A stretch of 64,000 bases of DNA. Origin: Solen grandis. Lineage: Eukaryota > Mollusca > Bivalvia > Adapedonta > Solenidae. The position numbers and the translations under genes are program-made. Location of the stretch: the NCBI GenBank assembly GCA_021229015.1, contig CM037787.1:41348629-41412628 (forward strand). Reading direction: 5' to 3'. Position 1 is the first letter of the stretch; each line of letters begins with the position of its first letter. The notes under the pieces were generated by a model. It did not search any database and was not told where the DNA came from. It was given only the letters and a program-made list of their open reading frames with translations. Shown piece after piece: positions 1-11,333 of this stretch.

Positions 1-362
1 CGATCGCCGCCATTTGCAGTCAATGTCATTTTGTATCGAAGCCTTAATTTGAAAAAAAAATCGTCGTAATATGAAAGTACAAACCATAATTTGGCATATG
101 TATATGATTAACAGTTAAAAATCTAGCTAGATATACTATGAATTACGAGATAAAATCGTATCTTATCAGACTGACATTGTATTACTCAACTTTAAGAATC
201 AAGTCAGTTATATGTTTTCCATAAAGATGATATTTCCCATATAATTTATAACGAAATTTTAATGAAACAAAACAATAAAAGGTTATAAATCAAATTTTCA
301 TAGAATAGAACATCGGGTTTCATTTATCATATGTAATTTTTAACATACATGATTTCAAGTTG

Positions 363-425
363 TGGTGGTGGTGTAGTGGTTACGTAGGAGAAATGCCATT
401 CTTTTGGATAAGGTTCGGTCCACAT
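363..425 (+). repeat. tRNA-derived SINE head remnant
   Basis: A box A-like stretch (tggtgtagtggtta) is followed about 35 bases later by a box B-like ggttcggtcc, the spacing of a pol III internal promoter. The acceptor stem does not pair and no SINE central domain follows, so this is a decayed SINE head or tRNA pseudogene rather than a working tRNA. Confidence 0.4.
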
Positions 426-538
426 ACGAATACATTTTTTTTTCATTATGCACTTTTATTTTTTACACACGATTTCAGTTTTGATGTTTTTGCTTGACTG
501 TTTACAATACAATTCTATCTTGGCAACATTATTAATTT

Positions 539-573
539 ATTTATTTATTAGATCTAAGATCTAATAAATAAAT
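539..573. repeat. Perfect 17-bp-arm palindrome
   Basis: The arms 539-555 and 557-573 are exact reverse complements around a single central A, and meet at two AGATCT sites. It could extrude as a cruciform or mark the centre of a decayed palindromic MITE. No flanking target duplication was recognised. Confidence 0.75.
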
Positions 574-928
574 GAATTATTCTAGGATACAAGCGTTATA
601 TAACATATAGATCTAATTACTTTTTTAACCCAAATACCCTTGTGATTATGATAAATCAATTACATGTAATAACATATTAATTTTTAATTTATGATAACTG
701 GGGTTTACTCCTCTTGCTTTTACCTTAAACATATGTTTCGGAACATTTGACTTTTTACTGTCAAAACAAATATAAAACGGGAAAGCTTAAATCCCTGTAC
801 GAGATTTATGAGATAATGTTGACAGTCGATGATCACGCGTATGACATTAGTTATTATATACATCTCAATTTAATAGAATCATATAATTTTATGTTACCGA
901 AAATTATATAATTTCTATTACTTTTCAG

Positions 929-3658
929 GATTTGGAAAGTATTCTTTCCAAGCATTTTGGAAGAACTCCTTTGAACACACCGTTTGGATCACAGGAGGTG
1001 GCAGATGAAGAACTGGTTGAAGAGGACGAGGAAGAACAAGTTGTCAGTGTAGAACAATGTGCCCATCAGTTTATCCAGCAAGAGTGTCGTGAAAGCTCGG
1101 GCAGTGAATATGATGATGTATTTGTTGACAATGAGGATGATGACTTTGTGAAACTCAAAAGGATGAAGGAAGAAGGATGTTTGTGTCGCCTAAACTGCAC
1201 AGCTAAGTTTACATTCAGTGATATGTATAAGCATATGCTTAATGTTAAAGAAATGGGAAGGGACGAAAAAGATATGTACATTATGGGTACACTTATCGAC
1301 TGCGACAAAACTCATACGAAGAGAGGAAAGAAAGGAAGAAAGAGCAGAAAACAGTTCATGTTTTCAGGTCAACATATATGCAAAGCCCTCTTCATGTTAG
1401 TGTATAATGTTGGAAAGAAATGCCTAGCAAATATAATTACACACATGGATAAAAATGGAGCAGTGTCACGAACCCATGGCAATGTTGGGAAAACATCTAA
1501 AAAAGCATTAACTTTTGAAACCATCAAGGCAACAGTGACGTTCATCATTAATTTCGCAGACATGCATGGTTTGCCACAACCAGCAGCATCTCGAGGTCGC
1601 GATAACATGCCACCTATATACTTGCACTGTCAGACTACAAAAAAGTCTGTACATGCAGAGTATCAAGCTTCAGCAGCTGATGGTGAACGGACAATGAAAT
1701 ATTCCACGTTTGTCAAAGTTTGGAATATCTGTGTACCACACATTCGCATAGCTTCTCCTCAAGATGACGTCTATGCGACATGTGAGAAGCTTCGAAAGAA
1801 GGTGGCTGATGCCCGGGATGAAGAAGAGAAGCTGACATCTGCAAATGATCTGAAACAGCACATTATATCTGCACAGAAAGAGAGGGCTCTGTACAACCAG
1901 TGCATTCAGCGAGCATTACAAGATAATGATAATGGCATAACATATTGTCATTTGACATTTGATTTCTGCCAGAATGTGATCATTCCACACCACGGTCGGC
2001 AAATGGGTCCTTTGTATTTTATGTCTCCGCGTAAGATACATATATTTGGAGTACGTTTGGACTGGATTCCAAGGCAGCTTAATTTATTGATGGATGAGAA
2101 TGAAACCATTGGTCAAGATGGCACATTAACTCATGGTCCAAATGCTGTCATCAGCATGCTCGACTGGGTGCTGGATACGTACAGAACAGATGTGCCGACA
2201 TGTGCCTTCCATGCAGATAATTGTCCAGGTAAACAATGAGCAGAATTTAAAGTCTTAAATTTATTTAATACATATAAGTTATTGTATACATAGAATACTT
2301 ATATTTAATTTTAACGTTCTATACATGAAATTACATAATGATGAAAAGTTACAATATCAATATCATATATAAAATTATAAATGATATGAATTTCATTTAA
2401 TACTTTTCCCCCCTTTTTTTTGCTAATACATGAATATTATTTATACTATAGAGACAATGTTGAGTTTGTTACGTGTTGATAAAGAAAGTATGCTATGATT
2501 AGATAACGTGATATGCTTTTTAACTCCTTGCAAAAATTAAATCTACATTTCCAGGACAAAATAAGAACCGTTATGTCCTCGGATACTTTGCATGGAGAGT
2601 AATGACCGGCCGACATCAGCTGATTGAGTACATGATGCAGATACCTGGACATGCTCGGTGCAGAATCGACGGGGGCTTTGGTCATATCAAACAGTTATAT
2701 AGACGCACAGACTGTGACTCTGTTGATCAGCTAGAAGATGTAGTTAACTGTTCAGCAGAGACCAATGAGGCCGTACGGTACCCAGCCTGGCAGTGGCGAG
2801 ATTGGAAGAGCTTTTTTGAACAAGTCATTCGCCCCATCAAAGGCCTGAGGTATTATTTAAAATAATAATAATATTAATAATAAAAAATAAACATCAATTG
2901 CAAACAAGTTATCACAACTTAAATCAACCTCGATAGCTCTGGCGGCGGCGGCTATGTGGTCATCTAAATGGGAGGAAACCCACTTCTTTCGATGGGTGAT
3001 CACTGTGCCCTTTCATGTACGTGACCAGGAATTGAACCAAGCCGAATTGTTGAGAAGCGAAGTGCGTTAACACTAAGCTATCCAGGCACAAGTAATATTT
3101 CAATGATTTTAATGCCGTCAGTTTTTTTTTTACATATTTATTTGTACCAAATATACGCCAGAACGCACCATTTTTTTATGGGGATGCCCCACCCCCTTCC
3201 CACATACACACATACACACTCGGAATTCGGCCAACACATTAATTAAAACCAAGCTACGCATGCCCCTGGACATTTAGCTGTTCATTTATTTTTTTATCAC
3301 AATCTGAATGATTTTAATATTTATACCTTACTCATAATTCATTGTTTATAGATATGTATAATTATTCTCGTGGTTTTTATCACTGTTGTCATGGTTACAT
3401 TCCATTTTCAGGACATTCCAGTACTTTCGATTTTCTGCTGAAACCCCGGGTATGGTAACAGTGAGGAAGGAACGTGATGGGGAGGAGACGTCAATTCTTA
3501 TGATGAAGTCACCAACGCATGTGTTTGACGACACCCTGCCTGACATCATCCCGGCCCGCGGTCTCAGTCGCCAGCGTCAGTCGTACCTGTACAAGGCTGT
3601 TCGACCGTTTGTCCGTCCATGTTTCCAGGATGTGACATGTCCACAACCGGACTATTGA
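929..3658 (+). CDS. Transposase-like (DUF7869-like) protein, 3' three exons
   Basis: Three exons join in frame with GT-AG introns: 929-2228 (after cttttcag), 2555-2849 (after tttccag) and 3412-3658 (after ttttcag, ending TGA). Together they give 1842 nt, about 613 residues, open at the 5' side. The usual ATG is absent: the frame runs into the acceptor, so upstream exons lie outside the window. The protein has an acidic N-terminal stretch, a basic KRGKKGRKSRKQ segment, a charged helical region around residues 285-330, then a block with TFDFCQN, HGRQMGPLYF, KIHIFG and HADNCPG. The first splice completes the motif DNCPGQNKN, which I recall as typical of the metazoan DUF7869 family, repetitive proteins that look like RNase H-fold transposases. 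Exon 3 supplies the FQYFRF...PG motif. The acidic residues in TFDF and ADNC could be catalytic; this is inference. No stop or frameshift breaks it, so it may be an active element gene or a domesticated one. A possible AATAAA lies at 4031. Confidence 0.72.
2890..3093 (-). repeat. tRNA-derived SINE in intron 2 of the DUF7869-like gene
   Basis: Read on the minus strand, the right end gives a tRNA-like head (box A near 3070-3090, box B in the complement of gaattgaacc near 3031) and the left end carries the tail containing aagttatcacaactt. The same tail, in the same order, occurs at 47940-47970 in the copy at 47930-48120, so the two belong to one family. It lies fully inside the intron and does not touch the splice sites. 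Confidence 0.6.
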
Positions 3659-5090
3659 CTGTGCAAATGTCTTACAGTGTGGTTATATTTGCTGTAGAAA
3701 CTTGTCATTAGATTTAAAGTTTAACCAGGATTAATATTACATCGACCCGTTCTTTGGTTGCTAGGCAACATTACTTTTGCCTTTGTTTCACATTACTCAA
3801 TATGAGTTAAATATTTTACTAGGTGTTTGTTAACACTCATGTTATGAGTTCAATTGATCACTTCAATGTTCCTTAATAATGATATATAGTTGTGTGTATA
3901 CAATATATGAACCAAGAAAAGGTTTGGATGTGCAGGACAGGACATTCACGTGACAGTAGGTTATTTTGAATGTGCATATCTTCGGAATTTGTAAGGATAA
4001 AAAGAAAATTCTTTCATTTTATGAAACAGAAATAAATACATTTTCATAATTTGCAAAAACTCAAATTTGATATTTTTGTCATTTAGACCCCTTTCCCCAG
4101 ATCGCGGCCCATATATATCAGAGAATTGACTCTGAAAATATAAAGGAAATATGTCCGTTGAATTTTTTTATATAGAAAAATATATATAAAAATTCAGTTT
4201 TTGGATAGTTTTTGTTTACATTTTGGTCCGGGCGCAAATGAGATTTAATGCCCGTTTTGTATTTTCAATGCATTTTTGACAGTATTTTTATCTGTAAGTT
4301 ACAAATGGTGTTAAAATATTCAAAAATATCATTTTAATATGCAGTTACACTATTTAGAAACATTTTTTTTCTTCATATTTTTAATGCCATGTTTTTTTCA
4401 ACAAATTGTAGCAAATAGTGATGCTCTACCATAAGCTTGATCTCTAAAACAAGCATGGTGACCCCCTATTTTCAATCCATATATCTTTTAATTAAAGTCT
4501 AAAGTACTTATATGCAAATTTTTAGAAAAAAATTCCTTTAGAAAATAAAAAACAAAAACGCTCAAACGCCTTTAAAGCAAATTTGTTGGGTAAATAATTT
4601 GAGTTTCATTCAACTGCACTGTTTTCTAGATTTTTGCTACAATATTTGTGTATGTCAGTATATTACAGCATATCATTTGTTTACGTCGTTTCCTTTATTA
4701 CCGACTTTTCAATATTTGACATGCATTATGTAAATGGCCAAAGACATTATTGTTTTAATATGTAAATACACGTGTGCTATTGTATCAAACAACGGAAACA
4801 AATGGTGTTTGTAATGGTGTCAAAGCCAAGCATATCATGATTCTCGTAAATGCATAAGAAAATAAAGAGGTAAATCATAACACAAACTTGACATACTTCA
4901 TAAAACGTATACTTGAAATTGAATCTGGCATGAATCTTTACATGCATAAATAATTTTGTGATAATAACCATCATATTCTTGTTAAATAAGCCAATGTATA
5001 CATAAAAAACAAACATATATATTGAAATTCTTATAATGTGTAAAACAAATGAAATAACTAACTAATGACGATTACAGTGGTATAGTGTGG
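3659..5090. other. AT-rich intergenic stretch after the DUF7869-like gene
   Basis: This begins with the presumed 3' UTR (AATAAA at 4031-4036). No supported gene, transposon terminus or tandem array was seen. The short ORFs here are AT-rich chance frames. Confidence 0.5.
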
Positions 5091-5124
5091 TCTGTTATTT
5101 TGTCATGTCTTCCTGTGTGATGAA

Positions 5125-5235
5125 ATTGCTAATGTTGGTGATACATGTATATTTATTGGAAGAATTGCTGGTGTCGGTAATATTCGTTACAGCATAATTA
5201 CTAGTGTTGATAATACACTCTAGTGCTGGTGTTGA
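5125..5235 (-). repeat. Degenerate 33-bp minisatellite block, left of LINE
   Basis: About three diverged units carry tgctggtgttggt/gata-type motifs, the reverse complement of the unit in the large array at 32050-33370. The block runs directly into the 5' end of the LINE, and matching degenerate units of the same orientation resume after the LINE at about 9490. Confidence 0.6.
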
Positions 5236-5238
5236 CCT

Positions 5239-5748
5239 GAAATGTATGTCAATGAGGGACAACCTGTTGTTCTTCGGTATTCCCGAGCATGTTGAGCCAG
5301 CTTCCAATGGACACGAGTTATCTACCATGTCACATGATCAGCCAGGCGGTTCTACTGTTGAGTCCATTCTGGGTGATGATTGTCGTTCCAAAGTGTTGTC
5401 CTTTTGTGAAAATGTACTTAAAATGACGAGTCCAAATTCTAACCTCCACATTGAGCGTGCGCATCGCATCGGCAATCCTGTTCATGGTAAAGTCCGTCCA
5501 ATTGTTGTCAAATTTAACACTGATTTCAAAAATGCTGTGAAATGTGCTCTTAAAAAGTAGATCTGAGGAATACAGTTTACAATGTATCTGATCAATTTCC
5601 AGCTGAAGTGAAAGAAAAACGAAAACAATTAATTCCAGTCATGTTAGAGGCACGTAAACAGGGAAAGAGAGCGGTGCTTGTCCGTGACAAACTCTACATA
5701 AACAATGTTTTGTATACACAGGGCAGTGGGTCACCTAGCCCCAGATAG
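5239..5748 (+). pseudogene. LINE ORF1, L1-ORF1p-like C-terminal part, frameshifted
   Basis: The readable frame starts near MSMRDNLLFFGIPE, a motif common at the RRM-like core of LINE ORF1 proteins. It continues through IERAHRIG and RPIVVKF, typical of nucleic-acid chaperone ORF1 proteins. A stop at 5558-5560 ends this frame, but the homologous reading resumes at 5560 in another frame (DLRNTVYNVSDQFP, then EARKQGKRAVLVRDKLYIN), so a one-base loss or two-base gain lies near 5551-5560. The resumed frame ends at TAG 5746-5748, immediately before ORF2 in the same frame. The N-terminal coiled-coil part is missing, so the element is probably 5' truncated. Codon use is AT-rich like ORF2. Confidence 0.7.
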
Positions 5749-8700
5749 GTAGCACGAGGAAAGTATGACTTGTCAGTTCTCTCGTGGAACGTTGTGGGTC
5801 TAAAGTCCAGTTTAAATGATGATGATTTTTTTACTTTTGTTTCGGGGTTTGATTTTGTCTTTTGTTGTGAAACATGGGAGAAAAACGAAAGCAATTTTGA
5901 ACTGAATGGTTTTGATAAAATTTCTATTCCTAGAATGGAAAGCTTGAATGGTAAATCAAAACGTGGTCATGGTGGTATCTGTTTATTTTATAAGAATTGT
6001 TTAAAGGAGCTGTTTACCGTTGAAAAAGTAGATAAATGTGGATTTTTGTGGTTAAGGTTTAAGAAACAGTATTTTGATACTGAAAATGATATTTTTATGG
6101 GTTTTTGTTATATCCCTCCTGTAAATAGTCCTTATTATGCACGACATGATATCGGTTATTTCGAGCAGTTAGAAAATGATGTTAGAATTTACACTAATTT
6201 AAGTTACGTATCAGTAATAGGCGATCTTAATGCCAGATGTGGTGATAGTATCGACTATTCTGTAAATTCTGGGCGGGTAGATAGTTTTTTGAATATAGGT
6301 CACGATGACGATTTTATTGATGCGGGTTTATCGCGTCGATTCTCAATGGACAAAAATGTTAATTCTTCTGGTAAGAAGCTTATTGACCTGTGTTTATCTA
6401 GTGGTCTCAGGATAGTTAATGGACGTGTAGTTGATGATAGCGGGGTGGGCAGTTATACGTATATGTGTACACAGGGTAATAGTTTGATAGATTATTTTCT
6501 GTGTACTGGTGAATTGCTTCCCTTTATTAATAATTTTATCGTTCATGATTTGCAGGCGTGTTCCTCACATGCTCCAATTCAGGTTAATTTATTATTGAAT
6601 TTTAATGAAAAGCTAGATAATGAAGTTAACAGAGATACACATAAGTTAATGTATGATAAATCTAAAGTTGGTATTTTTAACGAAAAAGTGTCTAGTAAAC
6701 TAGACTGTTTAAATACAATTGTTAATAAAATAAAAAACCTTACATTATCTATTGATGAGGGAATACATATATTTTCAAATACCCTATATGAACATGCATG
6801 CCAAGTATTTGGTATTTTTACTGAGAATTCCGAAAACTGTAACAAAAAAAAAAACATTTAGAAAAGTGAGAAATAAATGGTTTAATGGTGATTGTGAGAA
6901 AGCAAGAAGAGATTTTCGAGAATCCTGTAAAAAGTATCGTAGCACCAGATCTAATGATGATTTGAATGTACTTAAAAGTAAGCGTCGGAATTACAGAAAT
7001 ATTATTCGAAGGGCCAAGACATTATTTAATTATAAACAAAGGCAAGATTTGCATAATATGGCTAAGTCTAATCCGAATAAGTTTTGGAATGAAATTAAAA
7101 AGATTAAAGGTAGAAACAATAAAAAATCTGATATATCTATTGATGATTTTTATGATCATTTTAGTGAACTATTTTCAAATGTTAACCATTTTAAAAATGA
7201 TACCGTTGAAAATGAATTAAATGAGTACACATTTACAGAGTCTTTAGATATTTTGGATCGAGAAATTGTTGTTGATGAAGTTAATTCAGCCATATTATCT
7301 TTAAAGAGGGGTAAAAGTGTTGGGTATGATGACCTAATACCGGAGTTATTTATTGACTGTGTTGATATATTGTCACCTCTGTTATGTGAATTGTTTAACC
7401 ATATATTTTCAATGGGTATTTATCCTGACAGTTGGACAAAGGGCATTATTGTTCCTGTTCCTAAGAAAGGAGATTTAAGTGAGGTAAATAATTATAGAGG
7501 CATAGCTTTGACTAGTATATTTTCTAAAATTTTCTCTAGTATAATTAATAAAAGATTATTACAGTGGGCAGATAACTATAATATACTGAATGATTTTCAA
7601 TATGGCTTTAGGAAAAATCGGAGTACAGTTGATGGTATTTTTGTTTTAAGTAGTCTCATTGATAAAGTTGTAAATTATGAAAAGAAAAAAATGTATTGTT
7701 GCTTTTTTGATTTTAAAAAAGCGTTTGACCTTGTTTATAGAAATGGTATATTTGTTAAACTGATAAGGTATGGTTGTTCGTCTAAAGTTATAAAGATAAT
7801 CCAGTCAATGTATTCCACAGTAAAAACTTGTGTACGTACAAATGGCATTTGTTCTAACTTTTTTAATAGCTATTCTGGTGTGAAACAGGGAGAAACATTG
7901 TCACCTCTTCTTTTTCTGTTGTTTATTAATGACATATATCTTCATTTAAGTCAGAATAATACTTTACGTTCATCAGATGTCATAGATATTGATGGTATTA
8001 ATTTATTCATGTTGCTTTTTGCTGATGATACAGTGTTGTTTTCTAGAACATGTCAAGGCTTGCAAGCTATTGTAGATAGATTGTATGATTATTGTAAAAT
8101 ATGGGGAATTGAAGTAAATATTGACAAATCTGCTATTATGGTATTTAGGAAGGGAAATTCTGTTATAAATTGTAATATTAAGTATAATAATGAAACATTC
8201 AAAATTGTGGAAACATATACATGTCTTGGTGTTGCATTAAGATCTAATTCTTGTTTTTATATGTCTCAAAATTTTTTATCAGAGAGCGCATTGAAAGCAT
8301 TATATTCTTTAAATTCTTTATTTGATTGTATTGCAATAAGTATAAAGGAAAAAATTAAGCTATTTGACAGTATGGTTTTGCCAATTTTATGTTATGGGTG
8401 TGAAGTATGGGGTTTCCATAAAGCACCTGACATTGAACGTATACATCTGAAATTTCTTAAGCAGTTACTGTGTGTAAAGCAAAAAACATCCAATGTTGCT
8501 GTGTATGGTGAGTTAGGAAGGTTTCCTCTTATTATTATGCGTAAAATTCGCTTAGTGCAATATTGGTATAAAATAATAAATAATCCTAATTCTTTAATGT
8601 TTAAATTATACAGTATGACTGATAATAATGGTAATTTTATTCTTAAATGGTCTCAAAATATTAAAGAATTATTTGATAATCTTGGATTATCACATCTTTT

Positions 8701-9190
8701 TATATGTAATAATTTTTGTAAAGAATATCTTAATATTATCATTCAGAGGATACATGATCAGTACATACAAGGCTGGTTTTATTCTGTTGAAAATAGTAGT
8801 AAATTAGATACATATTGTTCTTTTGAAATTGAACCATACATATTGAAAATTGATAATCCTTCACATTGTAAATCTTTAGCTAAATTAAGATGTTTTTCTC
8901 ATAGTTTGGCAGTGTAAGAGGGGCGATACAAAAATATTGAGAGAGAACACAGAAAATGTAATTGTTGTAATATGAATGTTGTAGAAAATGAATATCATTT
9001 TGTTTTAATTTGCCCATTCTATAATGATCTAAGGCGTAAGATATTACCTAAATATTTTTGTTCCTGGCCAACTATTACTAAATTTAAATTACTAATGAAA
9101 ACAAACCAAACAGGTGTTATTTAAAAAATAGCCAAATTTGTACACCTTGCTTTTTCAAAGAGAAATGATTTATTAGCACATAATAATTAG
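5749..9190 (+). pseudogene. LINE ORF2: AP endonuclease, reverse transcriptase, Cys/His tail
   Basis: The first part (to 6861) is an exonuclease-endonuclease-phosphatase domain: LSWNVVG, the CETW glutamate, GDLNAR, SLIDYFL and the SSHAPI histidine. The reading then shifts near the A-run at 6843-6853 into the frame that continues to 8917. That part is the reverse transcriptase, with VPVPKKGD..NYRGIAL, FDFKKAFD, GVKQGETLSPLLF and the catalytic FADD at about 8029, then ILCYGCEVWGF and GELGRFPL typical of the region after the polymerase. TAA at 8915-8917 and 9122-9124 interrupt an otherwise readable C-terminus with a C-x2-C...H...C pattern (CNCC..YHFVLIC), ending TAG 9188-9190. There is no in-frame ATG before the endonuclease core; the only upstream boundary is the ORF1 TAG. 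Confidence 0.88.
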
Positions 9191-9489
9191 AAAATATTTA
9201 AAGATATATATAACAGTATTATGTAGTTACATGTCTTATTTATTATATCAAATATTAGATTGATTATCACTAATTGATACTTAACATGTATTTATATGCT
9301 CGTGTGATATAAAAATATTTGTTTAAACTTTTTGTAATTGTTCCTTTAAACTATACAGAATTTGAAATATGTTAATTGTATTACTATGTATTACATACTT
9401 TTCTCTTATATATGCATACTGTGATTGTGACGCCATGTATTGTATGGCGATAAACGGTGTATGTTTATGCCAAATAAACTATTGAACTA

Positions 9490-9700
9490 TTGGTAATATA
9501 TTTTATGGCATAATTACTGGTGTCGGTACCATGCATTACGATGTAATTGCTTTTGATGATGATTTAAACTATGCTATAATTGTTAGTGATATAATCTACT
9601 TGTAAGTAATATACTTTATCGTGTAACTGCTGGTGTCAATAATATACCCTATGAATTAATTGGTTTTTCTCTGCTTATTATTGTATTTGGTTTATTAACA
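9490..9700 (-). repeat. Degenerate 33-bp minisatellite block, right of LINE
   Basis: Five or six diverged units with motifs such as actggtgtcggta and tgctggtgtcaataatatac repeat at about 33-bp spacing. Orientation matches the block at 5125-5235, which supports the view that the LINE split one array. Confidence 0.6.
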
Positions 9701-9889
9701 TTTTATAGTGTATGTTCTTGTGTTTTGTGATGATCTATACTTTATATTTGCAAAAAGACCTAAAAAGACATAACAAAAAATCAAAGAAACACTAAGATAA
9801 CTCACCTAAAATCTGAGTTTATCATAAGTTTGATTTGTATTCAAGAGATACTTGAGATACTCCACCAGCATGTGTGTAGCAATATAGAA

Positions 9890-10145
9890 GACAGCGGAAC
9901 TGATTGTTGCAGTCATACCACAAACACCAATAATTATATCACAGAGTTCAAAAATAAACACCAGCAATTATACCTTAGATTACATCGTCAACATCAGAAA
10001 CATGAGATTAAGCGCTTAACCAACATCAGCAATTATATCATCGAGTATATCATTTAAACCAGAAAATATACCACAGACTACACAGAGTTTTTTTTTACCA
10101 GCACCAGTTATGTATACAATAAAGTCTAAATGTATACCAACACAT
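9890..10145 (+). repeat. Degenerate 33-bp minisatellite block, opposite orientation
   Basis: Units such as aacaccagcaattatacc and accaacatcagcaattata recur at about 33-bp spacing, reverse complement to the 9490-9700 block. It joins directly to the conserved arm that starts at 10146. The ORF across 9830-10057 is a by-product of the repeat. Confidence 0.65.
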
Positions 10146-10316
10146 GCAAATGATATTTAGCATAGTTAAATATTTTTGAGTCGCCCCCTGAAAACGTTTT
10201 TTGATAGAGTAGTTTGGGTCATCCCCGCTATCGTTATTAGCAAGTCACATGGTTATTAAGGGTGACCTGTTAGAATTCTGGAAAAAGATTATCGGCATAA
10301 GCAACGTTTTGCTTTT
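10146..10316 (+). repeat. Conserved arm Y of the minisatellite-core element, copy 1
   Basis: This about 170-bp unique-type sequence (catagttaaatatttttgag, then gtcgccccctgaaa, then gtgacctgttag) is about 93% identical by eye to 15217-15385. It follows directly on a 33-bp minisatellite block, so it is read as the right arm of a composite element. No coding potential was seen. Confidence 0.75.
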
Positions 10317-11020
10317 TTGGTTCATCGCTACTTACCTTAAGTTGTTATTTTGATTTTACTTTTTTGTTTTGCACCAAAGTTATGCAAGGCATATGTGTTC
10401 TTAGAGATATTATTATATAATACTGTTTTATGCAGAACTTGTGTAATCGGCTGAGCTGACTATTACATGCATTATGATGTAGGGCCATTATTTGTTAAGC
10501 AGTTAAATGACTTATTGCTTTCAGACCCCATGCAACCGGAGAACTTCATGCTATGGTACAATGGTGCCATATATGTTCATTGGCCCATTCCGCATCTTTT
10601 CAAAATACAGTTAAATAAGATTCCGACCTTTTTCCATTTACGGTAGGCGGAAAACTGATTTGGTTTCATGATTATATTGACTTCTGTTAACGTTTTATAC
10701 GTACATATCAGAACAGTTTGGTCAAGATATAGCCAGTTCTTATCCTGTTTAAGAGTCGACATCGTTGTAAAATCGCAATATTGTCCTGTTGTCTTTTTGT
10801 ACTTTTGGCATTCAGCAAAGGTCATAGGTTTCATTTTTCCTCGGCTTGCGGGATTGCAATCATTGCATAGCGGTCTAAATATCAAATATATGTAAAATGC
10901 CTTGTAATGCGTTTCAATTATGTGTTAGGTTGGTGTTCGGATTTGATGTGTATAACTTATTTACATATCGCACTTCTGCCATGTTTTGTTATATTTATTT
11001 AGTTACTTTACATAGCGTAT
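10317..11020. other. Unassigned spacer
   Basis: No recognisable gene or repeat was found. Overlapping antiparallel ORFs around 10577-10895 (75 and 102 codons) show no family motif and are probably chance frames. Confidence 0.4.
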
Positions 11021-11034
11021 ACCTCTATGCCTAC

Positions 11035-11333
11035 CGCCCCCGGTGGCCGAGTGATTAGAGCGTCCGCTTCGGGAGCGGGAGGTCGTGGGTTCGATCCCCA
11101 GCCTCGACATACCAAAGTCGTAAAAACGTTACTGTTATAGCTCCCTTGCTTGGCGCTCAGCATATAAGGGTAGTTGCAGGACTGGTTGGCCCGTTGCCCG
11201 CTGGGTGTGGTATCGTGTCACATGTCTACGACGTGATACTGCAGTGTGGCAGCACTATATCTGTCTCAAGTAGACATCGTTTTCAAATGACTGAAATACT
11301 GTTGATGGGACGTTAAACTCATAAAACAAACAA
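11035..11333 (+). mobile_element. Full-length tRNA-derived SINE with target-site duplication
   Basis: The tRNA head has box A (tggccgagtgatta) and box B (gggttcgatcccc). A central domain follows (cttgcttggcgctcagcata, then ggactggttggcccg and gtgatactgcagtgtggcag), then the tail actgaaatactgttgatggg acgttaaac with an A/C-rich end. Direct repeats at 11021-11034 and 11334-11347 (14 bp, one mismatch: acctYtatgcctac) are the target-site duplication. It matches the copy at 48410-48690 and the reverse copy at 33710-34010. The architecture is that of widespread mollusc SINEs with a conserved central domain (MESC-like; the name is from memory). It is intact and relatively young. Confidence 0.88.

Larger units (their letters stand above)
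1..928. other. Non-coding flank, probably intron of the 929-3658 gene
   Basis: No credible coding exon is visible. Because the exon at 929 begins directly after a splice acceptor, this stretch is most simply an intron, with upstream exons outside the window. It holds a tRNA-like SINE head remnant near 363-425 and a perfect palindrome at 539-573. The rest is AT-rich sequence without recognised features. Confidence 0.5.
5220..9490 (+). mobile_element. Non-LTR retrotransposon (APE-type LINE), near full length
   Basis: The element carries an ORF1 with an L1-ORF1p/RRM-like C-terminal part and an ORF2 with endonuclease, reverse transcriptase and a C-terminal Cys/His segment. It is followed by a 3' UTR ending in aataaactattgaactattg. 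It has one frameshift in ORF1, one in an A-run in ORF2, and two in-frame stops near the ORF2 end, so this copy is dead. Both ends abut degenerate 33-bp minisatellite of the same orientation, so it appears to have inserted within such an array. The clade was not determined. Confidence 0.85.

Noticed and set aside
11035..11110. Functional tRNA gene with good box A and box B
   Set aside because: The cloverleaf is followed immediately by a conserved SINE body and A/C-rich tail with target duplications; it is a SINE head. The same holds for 48410, 13098 and 44942.
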